64,000 nucleotides of DNA from Gemmatimonadota bacterium (GTDB lineage Bacteria > Gemmatimonadota > Gemmatimonadetes > Gemmatimonadales > Gemmatimonadaceae), in assembly GCA_020161135.1 (NCBI GenBank), contig JAIUOB010000005.1, positions 248,001-312,000 on the forward strand, in the 5' to 3' direction. Numbering within the stretch: the first letter of the stretch is position 1; each line of letters begins with the position of its first letter. This document shows positions 32,911 to 40,989 of the stretch, in pieces. Under the pieces are notes generated by a model. That model had not been told where the DNA came from, made no database searches, and worked only from the letters and a program-made list of their open reading frames with translations. The position numbers were made by a program, and so were the translations under genes.

Positions 32911-33762
32911 TCAGCGTTGGCAGTGCGCGCAGAAGACGGTGCTGCGTCCGTCGATGGCGTGCGTGCCCACGAGACGACGCCCGCACCGGGTGCAGGCGAG
33001 GCCGGCCCGCCCGTAGGCGGCCAACTGCTCGACGAAGGCGCCACGCTCACCCCGGGCATCACGATAGTCGCGAAAGCTGGTGCCGCGCGCGGCGATGCTG
33101 GCCGTCAGCACCCTGCGCAGCGCCTGCAGCACGGCGGCGTACTCGCGCTCCGTGAGAGCACTCGCTTCCCGCGACGGGTCGATGCCTGCGTGCCACAGCG
33201 CCTCGTTTGCGTAGATGTTGCCCACCCCGGCCAACCGCTTCTGGTCCATCAGCGCGGCCTTGATGGGCACACGCGACGACCGAATATAGGCCGAAAATGC
33301 GTCCGTCGTGAGGGCCGGGTCAAGGGGGTCGGGGCCAAGGGCCGCGGTGTAGGCCGCGAATCGTGCCTCGCCCATGAGCGCCACCGTGCCGAGGCGCCGC
33401 ACGTCGCGGTAGTGCACGAGACGCCCGTCGGCCAGCGCAAGCGAGACGCACACGTACTCGCGCTCGACGGCGTCGAGGGTGCCGTCGTCGACCACGACGC
33501 CGCCGGTGAAACGCGGCTGCACGACGACGCGCCAGGCGGGTGCCGGGGCCGCCTCCGCGGACTCGCCCACATCGAGCACGATGAGCTTCGCGCGACGCCA
33601 CACCCGCCGGACGGTGCCCTGCGCGAGCGCGGCCGCGAAGCCTGCAGCATCGGCCTCGCGCAGCACGTCGGGGCGGCGCACGGCGACGCCCGTGATCCGT
33701 GCGCCGGCGATCATCGCGTCGAGGTCGCGCGCGATGGTCTCGGTTTCGGGGAGCTCAGGCAT
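32911..33762 (-). CDS. mutM: Formamidopyrimidine-DNA glycosylase MutM (Fpg)
   Basis: 283 aa. The N-terminal PELPE motif gives catalytic Pro2 and Glu3; Lys59 (RRAKL) is in the usual place. The helix-two-turn-helix motif (DQKRLAGVGNIYANEALW) and the C-terminal zinc finger with CTRCG and FCAHCQR are complete. MutM removes 8-oxoguanine and formamidopyrimidines and nicks the abasic site. It lies between a GIY-YIG nuclease and purD on the same strand. A second Fpg/Nei-like gene is at 42827-43714. Confidence 0.93.
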   Translation of the reverse strand: MPELPETETIARDLDAMIAGARITGVAVRRPDVLREADAAGFAAALAQGTVRRVWRRAKLIVLDVGESAEAAPAPAWRVVVQPRFTGGVVVDDGTLDAVEREYVCVSLALADGRLVHYRDVRRLGTVALMGEARFAAYTAALGPDPLDPALTTDAFSAYIRSSRVPIKAALMDQKRLAGVGNIYANEALWHAGIDPSREASALTEREYAAVLQALRRVLTASIAARGTSFRDYRDARGERGAFVEQLAAYGRAGLACTRCGRRLVGTHAIDGRSTVFCAHCQR

Positions 33763-33807
33763 GCGTCCGGTGCGCGGCCGCGCGCGTGGCGGGCCGTCGA
33801 CGCGCGA

Positions 33808-35088
33808 TCAGCCGAGTCGCGCGGCTTCGCGCCATCCGATGTCGCGCCGATAGAGCGCACCGTCGAAGCCGATGGACGCGGCGGCCTCGCGCGAGGCGCG
33901 CTGCGCGGCCGCAAAGCTGTCGGCAAGGGCGGTCACGGCGAACACGCGGCCGCCGCTCGTCTGCAACTGGCCCCCCGGCGCGCGCGACGTGCCGGCATGG
34001 TACACCCGCACCGCATCACTGAACGACGGCAACTCGATGGGGCGTCCGGTGAGCGGCTTGTCGGGATATCCGGGCGACGCGACGACCGTGGTGACCGAGG
34101 CGCCCGCGCGCCACGTGAAACCCGGCATGCTGCCGATGCGCGCCCCCCGCGCCACCGCAAGCATGGGGTCGAGCAGGCTGCTCGTGAGCATCGGCAGGAT
34201 GGCCTGCGTCTCGGGGTCGCCGAAGCGGCAGTTGAACTCCACCACCTTCGGCCCCTCTGGCGTCAACATGAGCCCCGCATACAGCAGCCCTGTGAACGGC
34301 GTGCCGCGCTTGCGCAGCGCGTGCAGCGTGGGGAGCAGGATGCGCTCGGTCACGTCGTCCACCAGCGCCGGCGTGGAGAGCGACACCGGCGTGTACGCCC
34401 CCATGCCGCCCGTGTTCGGTCCGTCGTCACCGTCGAGCAACCGCTTGTGGTCCTGCGCGGCAATCATCGGGAGCACGTCGGTGCCATCGGTGACCGCGAA
34501 CAACGACAGCTCCTCGCCGGTCATGAACTGCTCGACGAGGCACTCGGCGCCCGCCTCACCGAAGATGCGCGCGTCGAGAATGCGGTCGATGGCGTCGTAG
34601 GCCTCGTCGAGGGTGTGGCAGACGATGACGCCCTTGCCCGCGGCAAGCCCACTGGCCTTGATGACCACCGGCGCGCCGAAGCGGATGCGCACCGCCTCCT
34701 TCGCCTCGCTCGCGCGGCGGTGCGTCTCCGCATGCGCCGTGGGAATGCCGGCGGCGAGCATCAGCGCCTTGGTGCCGGCCTTGGACGTCTCCACTTCGGC
34801 AGCGCCGGCGGTGGGGCCAAACGCGGGGATGCGCCGATCGCGCAGCGCATCCACGACGCCCGCCGCCAGGGGCGCCTCGGGTCCAACGACCACCAGGTCG
34901 ACCGCCTCCTGCTGCGCCAGCGCGCACACCGCGCGCGGGTCGTTCGCGTCGAGCGCCACGGTGCGTGCGATCTCCGCGATGCCGGGATTCCCCGGGGCGG
35001 CGAGCAGGTCGACCGCAGTGTTTTCGCGCAGCAGCGCGTCGGCAAGGGCGTGTTCGCGCCCGCCCGAGCCCAGCAGGAGGATCTTCAT
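33808..35088 (-). CDS. purD: Phosphoribosylamine--glycine ligase
   Basis: 426 aa from ATG 35088, normal for PurD. ATP-grasp hallmarks are present: MKILLLGSGGREHALA at the N-terminus, KASGLAAGKGVIV, GPNTGGMGAYTP and VVEFNCRFGDPETQ. It catalyses the second step of purine synthesis, 5-phosphoribosylamine plus glycine to GAR. TAGATT lies 10 bases upstream of the ATG. The gene ends 46 bases before the mutM start on this strand and could be cotranscribed with it. With guaB this is one of two purine genes here, but they are not linked. Confidence 0.96.
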   Translation of the reverse strand: MKILLLGSGGREHALADALLRENTAVDLLAAPGNPGIAEIARTVALDANDPRAVCALAQQEAVDLVVVGPEAPLAAGVVDALRDRRIPAFGPTAGAAEVETSKAGTKALMLAAGIPTAHAETHRRASEAKEAVRIRFGAPVVIKASGLAAGKGVIVCHTLDEAYDAIDRILDARIFGEAGAECLVEQFMTGEELSLFAVTDGTDVLPMIAAQDHKRLLDGDDGPNTGGMGAYTPVSLSTPALVDDVTERILLPTLHALRKRGTPFTGLLYAGLMLTPEGPKVVEFNCRFGDPETQAILPMLTSSLLDPMLAVARGARIGSMPGFTWRAGASVTTVVASPGYPDKPLTGRPIELPSFSDAVRVYHAGTSRAPGGQLQTSGGRVFAVTALADSFAAAQRASREAAASIGFDGALYRRDIGWREAARLG

Positions 35089-35098
35089 AGTGACCGCC

Positions 35099-35104
35099 AA
35101 TCTA
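35099..35104 (-). promoter_or_regulatory. purD: TAGATT, candidate -10 ahead of purD
   Basis: On the minus strand TAGATT is followed by 10 bases (GGCGGTCACT) and then the purD ATG. No GGAG-like site sits in the gap, so the transcript would have an extremely short leader. The inference rests on recurrence of the pattern. Confidence 0.4.
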
Positions 35105-35172
35105 GCGACAAACGGGAGGGGCCCGTGTGACCGGGCGCCCTCCCGTCCGTGCAGTTGACCCACAACCCACAA

Positions 35173-36243
35173 CTACGCAGCCGGTGGCGGCTCCTCGGGA
35201 GTCGGCGGTGCGGGCGGTGCTGGCTGCGGCGGTGGTGGCGGCGGCGCGTCGCTGGTCATCGATGACGCCGCGCGGAACGCATCGCGGAACGCATCGGCGG
35301 CGCGGTTGATGACGTCACCCACGGTGTCGGCGGCGGCGCGGGCCTTCTCGGCGTAGAAGTCACGCGCGTCGCGCAGGTCGTCACGGTACGGGCGTTCGGC
35401 CTCACTGCCACGGCGAATGTACGTGCCGCCGACGATCGCGTCGTACGCGCCCGACTGCTGCCAGCGCTGGAGCTCGCCGGCGCGCACCGTGTGAAACGGA
35501 TGCTCGCGCAGCGCGGTGTTGAGCGCACGAAGCACGCTGTCCCACGCCGTCCCGCCGAGTTCATAGTCGGCAGCCTGCGCGAGATACGCGTCGAGGTCGA
35601 TGCTGTCGCCGTCTGCGCGCCCGCCGGCGAGCTTGAGGAACGTCATGAGGCTGCCGCGCGGGTCCTGCGTGCCGAGCATGCCGGCGCGATCGGCGGAGAG
35701 CTCACTCTTGCGGAACCACTCGAGCAGGGCGAGCTGGAAGGGCAGCAGCGCGATGCTGGCGAGCAGCGGCAGCGCGCTCATGCCGAAGAAGAGCACGATG
35801 AGCGCGATGGTCCGGTACGTCGTGCGTCCGGTCATGATGTGCCCGAGCTGCTGCGCCAGGATGAAGCGCTGCTCGTCGGGGCCAAGCAGCTCGAGCGTGC
35901 CCGAGCTGATGACAATGAACGGCTGGTCGAAGCCCACGGCGCCGGCGTTGGCGATGGGCGTCTGCGTGACGTAGAGCTGCGGGGGCGCGTGGCCGGCCTC
36001 GGGCCAGTCGAGCGCCTGCAGGACTTCCTGGTAGAGTGCGAAGAGGCGCGGGCGCTGGGTGGGCCCCACCAGCACGGCGTCACCGAGGAACAGGTTGCGG
36101 ACGCCGCGCTCGCCGAAGACGCTGGCGATCTTGCGGATGACCTCGTCGAAGCCCGGGAGTGCCCGCAGCGTCCGCAGGGCGGCGCGATCGGCGGGGTGCT
36201 CCCAGGAGACGGACGAGATCTGGGTGAGTTGCGAGGCGGGCAT
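35173..36243 (-). CDS. M48-fold membrane protein with degenerate zinc site (probable pseudoprotease)
   Basis: 356 aa. The domain order is that of M48 (HtpX/Ste24-like) peptidases: a helical start, then PFIVISSGTLELLGPDEQRF, the active-site helix, one or two membrane helices (residues about 145-178) and FRKSELSADRAGMLG, whose Glu181 is the usual third zinc ligand. The active-site helix reads LAQQLGHIMTG: Gln131-Gln132 replace the His-Glu of HExxH, while His135 remains. Loss of the first ligand and the catalytic Glu argues against proteolysis. The C-terminus is a coiled/amphipathic stretch and a Pro-rich tail. It sits alone between purD and the transsulfuration gene; role unknown. Confidence 0.75.
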   Translation of the reverse strand: MPASQLTQISSVSWEHPADRAALRTLRALPGFDEVIRKIASVFGERGVRNLFLGDAVLVGPTQRPRLFALYQEVLQALDWPEAGHAPPQLYVTQTPIANAGAVGFDQPFIVISSGTLELLGPDEQRFILAQQLGHIMTGRTTYRTIALIVLFFGMSALPLLASIALLPFQLALLEWFRKSELSADRAGMLGTQDPRGSLMTFLKLAGGRADGDSIDLDAYLAQAADYELGGTAWDSVLRALNTALREHPFHTVRAGELQRWQQSGAYDAIVGGTYIRRGSEAERPYRDDLRDARDFYAEKARAAADTVGDVINRAADAFRDAFRAASSMTSDAPPPPPPQPAPPAPPTPEEPPPAA

Positions 36244-36360
36244 GGCGCGGGGGCTGAGGGAGGGCGCGGATACCCGGGACTACGGCGGTGCTGCAGCCGG
36301 AGTTCCACGCCCTGCCACCTGATCGAGCCGCCGCCGGTGGGACCACCGGCGGCCCCGCCG

Positions 36361-37530
36361 TCAGATGCCCACGAGGGCGCGCTCGAGGTCCTCAATGAGG
36401 TCCTCGACATCCTCGATGCCGCACGACAGGCGCACCATGCCGTCGGTCAGCCCCATCGCCTGCTTCACCTCGGCCGGGACCGAGCCGTGGGTCATGGTGA
36501 AGGGGTGATTCGTCAGGCTCTCCACGCCCCCGAGCGATTCGGCGAGTGAAAAGACCTGCACACGCTCGAGGAAGCGGCGGGCGTTGTCCTGCGTCCCCAG
36601 GTCGAGGGTCATCATGCCCCCCATCCCCGACATCTGCCGCTTGGCCAGCTCATGATGCGGATGGCTGGGGAGGCCAGGATAGATGACCCGCTCGGCGCCG
36701 AGGCGCTGGACCAGGTAGTCGGCGATGGCGCGACCGTTGGCGTCGTGCTGCCGCATGCGGAGGGGCAGGGTCTTCGTCCCACGGAGGGCGAGCCAGGCAT
36801 CGAAGGGCCCCGGGACGGCCCCGGCGGCGTTCAGGATGAACTGGAGACGGTCGGCGAGGTCGTCCTCAAGAACGACCGCGAGCCCGCCGATCATATCAGA
36901 GTGGCCATTGATGTACTTCGTGGTCGAGTGCCACACGATGTCGGCCCCCAGCTCCAGCGGTCGCTGGAAGACGGGGGTGGCGAAGGTGTTGTCCACGACC
37001 AGCAGGGCCCCGTGCCGTTTGGCGATGTCGCCCATGGCCCGGAGATCGGTGAGTCGCATGAGCGGGTTGGTGGGTGTCTCCACGAGGAGACCCCGCGTGG
37101 CGGGCGTCATGGCCGCCTCGACCCGTTCGGGCTCAGTCGAATCCACGTATGTGAAGGACAGGCCGAGATGCCGCAGAATCCGATCGAACAGCCGGAATGT
37201 GCCGCCGTAGACGTTCTCACCACACACGATGTGGTCGCCGGCGCGGAACAGCTTCATGATCGAATCGAGGCAACCCATGCCGCTGCCGAAGGCGAAGCCA
37301 TGCGTGCCGCCTTCGAGGGTGGCGACATTGCGCTCGAGGGCCTGTCGCGTGGGATTCTTGCCGCGAGCGTACTCGTACCCTTTGTTGACGCCGATGCTTT
37401 CCTGCACGTAGGTGGACGTGAGGTAGAGCGGCGTCATGATCGCGCCCGACACGGGGTCGGGGCGCTGGCCGGCGTGAATGGCGCGGGTGGCGAGGCCACC
37501 GGCAAGGTCTTCGTCGAAGATGCGCGTCAT
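36361..37530 (-). CDS. Cystathionine gamma-synthase / beta-lyase family PLP enzyme
   Basis: 389 aa from ATG 37530 (MTRIFDEDLAGGLATRAIHAG). It is a fold-type I PLP enzyme of the Cys/Met metabolism family: YARGKNPTRQALE, FGSGMGCLDS, VDNTFATPVFQRPLELGAD, and the PLP lysine at 205 in STTKYINGHSD. The C-terminal SLAESLGGVESLTNHP and late Arg are typical of MetB/MetC. Sequence alone does not separate gamma-synthase, gamma-lyase and beta-lyase. A paralogue (47689-48870) looks like MetZ. No S-box or SAM riboswitch was recognised in the 134-base gap upstream. Confidence 0.88.
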   Translation of the reverse strand: MTRIFDEDLAGGLATRAIHAGQRPDPVSGAIMTPLYLTSTYVQESIGVNKGYEYARGKNPTRQALERNVATLEGGTHGFAFGSGMGCLDSIMKLFRAGDHIVCGENVYGGTFRLFDRILRHLGLSFTYVDSTEPERVEAAMTPATRGLLVETPTNPLMRLTDLRAMGDIAKRHGALLVVDNTFATPVFQRPLELGADIVWHSTTKYINGHSDMIGGLAVVLEDDLADRLQFILNAAGAVPGPFDAWLALRGTKTLPLRMRQHDANGRAIADYLVQRLGAERVIYPGLPSHPHHELAKRQMSGMGGMMTLDLGTQDNARRFLERVQVFSLAESLGGVESLTNHPFTMTHGSVPAEVKQAMGLTDGMVRLSCGIEDVEDLIEDLERALVGI

Positions 37531-37664
37531 GGGCTTCGTGTGATTCGGGGAGCGGTGGAGCGGGAAGCTACTCGCCGGCCCCTGTATGGGCGAGCGATGG
37601 CGCGACCGTCGATCCCCCGCGCGAGCTGGCCGACCTTTCCGCACGATCCGACCCCGGCGGCGTA

Positions 37665-38744
37665 GTGCGTGTGAGCCAGGCGCTGGCCGATGAGGCGCGC
37701 CGCTGCCTGATCGTCGACGACGAGCCCGGCATGCGGGCGGTTCTGCGGCGACTGATGACGGCCGACGGGTTCGAGTGCATCGAGGCAGCCTCGGGGGCCG
37801 AGGCGCTCGCGGTGCTGGAGACGACGCCGGTGCCGATCGTGCTGTCGGACTTCCACATGCCGGGCATGGACGGCGGGGAGCTGATGCGCGCCATCCACGC
37901 GCGGTGGCCGCTCGTGGCGGTGGTCATCATCACGGCCGTCGCCGACGTCACGATTGCGGTGCGCTGCCTCGAGGCCGGCGCCCTCGATTACCTCACCAAG
38001 CCGTTCGGCAGCGACGAGGTGCGGGCGCGCGTCCTCCAGGCGCTCGAGAAGCGGCGACTGCTGTGTGAGAACCAGGCGTATCGCGACCGCCTCGAGGAGC
38101 GCGTGGCGTTGCAGGCGCGCAAGTACGAGCAGCTCTTCCTCGCCTCGTTGCAGTCGCTGGCCGACGCGCTCGAAGTGAAGGATGCGTACACGTGGGGGCA
38201 CTCCACGCGCGTCTGCCTGTACGCCATGGCGATCGCGCGCGAACTGGGGCTCACGCAACCGCTGCTGGAACAGCTCGAGCTCGGCAGTCGCCTGCACGAC
38301 ATCGGCAAGATCGGCGTGCGCGAGGCGGTGCTGAACAAGGCGGGTCCGCTCACCGATGCGGAGTACGCCCACATCATGGAGCACCCGGTGATCGGGTGGA
38401 AGCTGCTCGCGCCGCTCCTGGGCGAGATGCCACATGCCCTGGCGGTGGTGCGCTCGCATCATGAGCGGTGGGATGGGCAGGGGATGCCAGACCGCCTGCG
38501 CGGCCAGGAGATCCCGCTCGAAGCGCGCATCACTGCCGTCGCGGATTCGTTCGACGCGATGACGAGCGGGCGACCCTATCGGGATGGGATGTCGGTCGAA
38601 GATGCGGTGGCCGAGTTGCGTCGCTGTGCCGGCACGCAGTTCGACCCGCAGTGCGTGGCCGGCTTCGAGCGCGCGCTCGAGCGACGCAGCTTTCCGTGGC
38701 CCGACTGGAGTGTGCGCCGCCACACGCGCCTGCAGGTGGCCTAG
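37665..38744 (+). CDS. Response regulator with HD-GYP phosphodiesterase output domain
   Basis: 359 aa from GTG 37665 (GTG 37671 also possible). The receiver domain at residues about 12-130 has the acidic pair (LIVDDEPG), phosphoacceptor Asp62 (SDFHMPGMDG) and Lys112 (YLTKPFG). A short coiled linker leads to the HD-GYP domain: HS near 179, His211-Asp212 in LHDIGKIG, EHPVIG, RSHHERWDGQGMP and ADSFDAMTSGRPYR. HD-GYP enzymes degrade cyclic di-GMP, here under phosphorylation control. The GYP triplet itself is GQGMP in this variant. No histidine kinase is adjacent. It ends 10 bases before a convergent orphan gene. Confidence 0.93.
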   Translation: MRVSQALADEARRCLIVDDEPGMRAVLRRLMTADGFECIEAASGAEALAVLETTPVPIVLSDFHMPGMDGGELMRAIHARWPLVAVVIITAVADVTIAVRCLEAGALDYLTKPFGSDEVRARVLQALEKRRLLCENQAYRDRLEERVALQARKYEQLFLASLQSLADALEVKDAYTWGHSTRVCLYAMAIARELGLTQPLLEQLELGSRLHDIGKIGVREAVLNKAGPLTDAEYAHIMEHPVIGWKLLAPLLGEMPHALAVVRSHHERWDGQGMPDRLRGQEIPLEARITAVADSFDAMTSGRPYRDGMSVEDAVAELRRCAGTQFDPQCVAGFERALERRSFPWPDWSVRRHTRLQVA

Positions 38745-38754
38745 GCGCCGCGCG

Positions 38755-39369
38755 TCAGGCCGCCGGCATCAGCGTCGCGAGCCACCCGACGAGTGTGTCA
38801 ATCGGGGGCGCCTCGGGCAGCGGCGCACCGCGCACCGCACCCCGTACGGCACGCAACAGCTCGCGATGGGAGTACCAGCGCCCCTCCACCGACAGGCAAC
38901 GCTCCTCGCGTCCCTCCGCGGCCGGGTCGCCGGTGAGGTCGATGCCGACGTGCGAGCCCAGATCGATACGGTGCTCGTGTGTGCCATCGCGAATCGTTGC
39001 CGAGCGTGGCGCATCGTCGAGCAGCACGATGAGCGCGTCGGCGGGCGCCATGGCTCCGCCCGCCGCGTCGGTGAAGAGCACCGGCCGCGCCCCGGCCGAC
39101 GCACGGAGCGTCGAGGGGTCGAGCACGGACGGCACCCACGCGAGTCCGCGTCCGTCACTGATCGCCAATGCCGTGATCCACGGCACACCCAAAGGGAGGC
39201 AGGCGGTGACAGGTTGCACGCCCAGTGTGCGCACGAGCACCGGCGCCCGCTGGAGCAGGGTGAAGCCGGCCGCCACGGCGGCCCGCACCGCCACCGCACG
39301 CGTACCGTGCATGACGACGGCATCAGCGGCGGCGAGGGCGTACGGGAGCAGGGCGAGGGGATCCGACAT
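38755..39369 (-). CDS. Orphan protein, distant resemblance to the start of AMP-binding enzymes
   Basis: 204 aa from ATG 39369. The segment around VTACLPLGVPWITALAISDGRGLAWVPSVLDP recalls the N-terminal strand-loop pattern of acyl-CoA synthetase-type proteins, but the P-loop (SGSTGxPK-type) is absent and the protein is less than half the normal size. The remainder is Ala/Val-rich with a helical end. It may be a divergent single-domain protein or a remnant. TAACCT lies 6 bases ahead of its ATG. It is convergent with the HD-GYP gene and divergent from glmM; no functional link is evident. Confidence 0.45.
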   Translation of the reverse strand: MSDPLALLPYALAAADAVVMHGTRAVAVRAAVAAGFTLLQRAPVLVRTLGVQPVTACLPLGVPWITALAISDGRGLAWVPSVLDPSTLRASAGARPVLFTDAAGGAMAPADALIVLLDDAPRSATIRDGTHEHRIDLGSHVGIDLTGDPAAEGREERCLSVEGRWYSHRELLRAVRGAVRGAPLPEAPPIDTLVGWLATLMPAA

Positions 39370-39375
39370 GCAGGC

Positions 39376-39381
39376 AGGTTA
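39376..39381 (-). promoter_or_regulatory. TAACCT, candidate -10 six bases before the orphan gene
   Basis: On the minus strand TAACCT is followed by GCCTGC and the ATG at 39369. This repeats the TAnnnT-N6-start geometry seen at GH3, maf and others. The gap has no ribosome binding site. Confidence 0.4.
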
Positions 39382-39549
39382 GGCGATCGCCCTCCAGGCG
39401 GCCACGGGTGGCGGCCGCCGGTGGCGGGGGCGGTCGGCGGCACGGGACCGGCCCCCGGCGTAACGATCCTGACGCCGCTTCGTCCTTTCACAGAGTGGAT
39501 ACGGACGGGTTCGCTGCGCGCGTGTGTGGTTGCGCGGGGCGGCCTCGTC

Positions 39550-39555
39550 TAGCTT
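39550..39555 (+). promoter_or_regulatory. glmM: TAGCTT, candidate -10 of glmM
   Basis: CTAGCTTTCCCGTTTTC lies ahead of an in-frame ATG at 39566 (10-base gap) and 52 bases before the preferred start at 39608, which has GAGGA upstream. The element matches those ahead of the ECF sigma gene and in the gpmI/M15 gap. It probably drives the glmM-glmS run. Confidence 0.4.
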
Positions 39556-39607
39556 TCCCGTTTTCATGGATGAACCAGCTGGTTGCACCAGCCACGCGAG
39601 GAAGCGG

Positions 39608-40978
39608 ATGGCGTTCGATGGGCTGATGGTGAGTGTCTCCGGGGTCCGGGGACGCGTGGGGGAAGCGCTCACACCCGAGGTCGTGGCGACCTTCGCGGCA
39701 GCGTTTGGCGCATGGGCGTCGCGCGGCGGAAACCGACGCGTCGTGGTCGGTCGCGACAGTCGCGTCTCGGGTCCGATGTTCACGCGCATCGTCCATGGCG
39801 CGCTCGAGTCGGTGGGGTGCACCGTCATCGACATCGGCATGGCGCCGACGCCGACGATCCAGCTTGCTGTCGAGCATCATCACGCGGCCGGCGGACTTGG
39901 CATCACGGCGAGCCACAACCCGATCGAGTGGAACGCGCTCAAGTTCATCGGCCCGTCGGGGCTGTTCCTTTCGGCGGCCGAAGGGGCCGAGATGCGCGCA
40001 CTGCTCGACACGGGCATCCCGCGCGCGACATGGGATATGCTCGGCCACATCGAGCGCGACGACGAGGCCGTGGCCCGGCACATGGCGCAGGTGCTGGCGC
40101 TGCCGTGGCTCGACGTCGCAGGCATCCGCAGCCGCGGCTTCAAGGTCGCGCTCGACTGCTGCCATGGCGCAGGGAGTGTCGTGATGCCGCAGTTGCTGAC
40201 CGAATTGGGATGCGAGGTGTACGCGATCAACATGGAAGCGGATGGTCGCTTCCATCGTCCACCGGAGCCAGTGGCCGAGAACCTCGGCGAGCTCGAGACG
40301 CTGGTGCGCGCCACCGGCGCTGACGTCGGGTTCGCCACCGATCCCGATGTCGACCGTCTCGCGCTCGTGCTCGACGACGGTCGTGCACCAGGCGAGGACT
40401 ACACGCTGGCGTTCGCCGTGCGCGCGGTGCTGCGGCATCGCCCGGGGCCGGTGGTCACGAACCTCTCCACCAGCAAGGTGGTGTCCGACGTGGCCGACGA
40501 GATGGGCGTGCCCTTCCACTTCGCCAAGGTGGGCGAGGTGAACGTGGCGCTCGCCATGCGGGACGCGGGTGCGACCATCGGTGGCGAAGGCAACGGTGGC
40601 GTGATCCTGCCGGAACTGCACCTCGGGCGCGACGCGCCGTTGGGCGCGGCGTTGATGCTGCAGCTCATGCATGAGGAAGGGCGTCCGCTGTCGGCGCTCG
40701 TTGCCTCGCGCCCGCGCTACGTGATCGTGAAGGACAAGCTCGACCGCCCCGATGCGCCGCTCGACGCGGTGTACGAGGCGCTGCGCGCGGCATTCCCCGA
40801 TGCGCGCGCAGATGACCAGGATGGCCTGCGACTGGACTGGCCGGACCGCTGGGTGCACCTGCGCCCGAGCGGCACCGAGCCGATCGTCCGAGTCATTGCC
40901 GAGGCGCCGACGGCGTCCGAGGCCCAGGCGCTCATCGCCGAGGCGCGGTCGCCGTTGTCCGCGCTGGTTTCCCCCTGA
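39608..40978 (+). CDS. glmM: Phosphoglucosamine mutase / phosphohexomutase family
   Basis: 456 aa from ATG 39608 with GAGG seven bases upstream; ATG 39566 would add 14 residues. The four phosphohexomutase segments are clear: VSVSGVRGRVG at the N-terminus, GITASHNP with phosphoserine at 102, FATDPDVDRLAL for Mg2+, GEGNGGVI and the phosphate-binding RPSGTEP near the end. GlmM converts glucosamine-6-phosphate to glucosamine-1-phosphate for UDP-GlcNAc. The next gene, 11 bases on, is glmS, whose product is its substrate, so this operon supplies peptidoglycan and LPS sugar. Confidence 0.93.
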   Translation: MAFDGLMVSVSGVRGRVGEALTPEVVATFAAAFGAWASRGGNRRVVVGRDSRVSGPMFTRIVHGALESVGCTVIDIGMAPTPTIQLAVEHHHAAGGLGITASHNPIEWNALKFIGPSGLFLSAAEGAEMRALLDTGIPRATWDMLGHIERDDEAVARHMAQVLALPWLDVAGIRSRGFKVALDCCHGAGSVVMPQLLTELGCEVYAINMEADGRFHRPPEPVAENLGELETLVRATGADVGFATDPDVDRLALVLDDGRAPGEDYTLAFAVRAVLRHRPGPVVTNLSTSKVVSDVADEMGVPFHFAKVGEVNVALAMRDAGATIGGEGNGGVILPELHLGRDAPLGAALMLQLMHEEGRPLSALVASRPRYVIVKDKLDRPDAPLDAVYEALRAAFPDARADDQDGLRLDWPDRWVHLRPSGTEPIVRVIAEAPTASEAQALIAEARSPLSALVSP

Positions 40979-40989
40979 CCTGAATCGCC

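Noticed and set aside
32796..33062. Extended N-terminus of the GIY-YIG nuclease overlapping mutM
   Set aside because: Pro/Ala/Arg-rich, not like UvrC/Cho, and overlaps a certain gene by 150 bases.
32500..35130. 876-codon plus-strand open frame antisense to mutM and purD
   Set aside because: High-GC antisense artefact: Arg/Ala/Gly/His-rich with no domain, while the opposite strand encodes two complete conserved enzymes.
37531..37664. SAM or other sulfur riboswitch before the transsulfuration gene
   Set aside because: No recognisable conserved core in 134 bases; same for the 65-base gap upstream of metZ.
40979..40989. glmS ribozyme
   Set aside because: Only 11 bases separate glmM and glmS, so no room for it.
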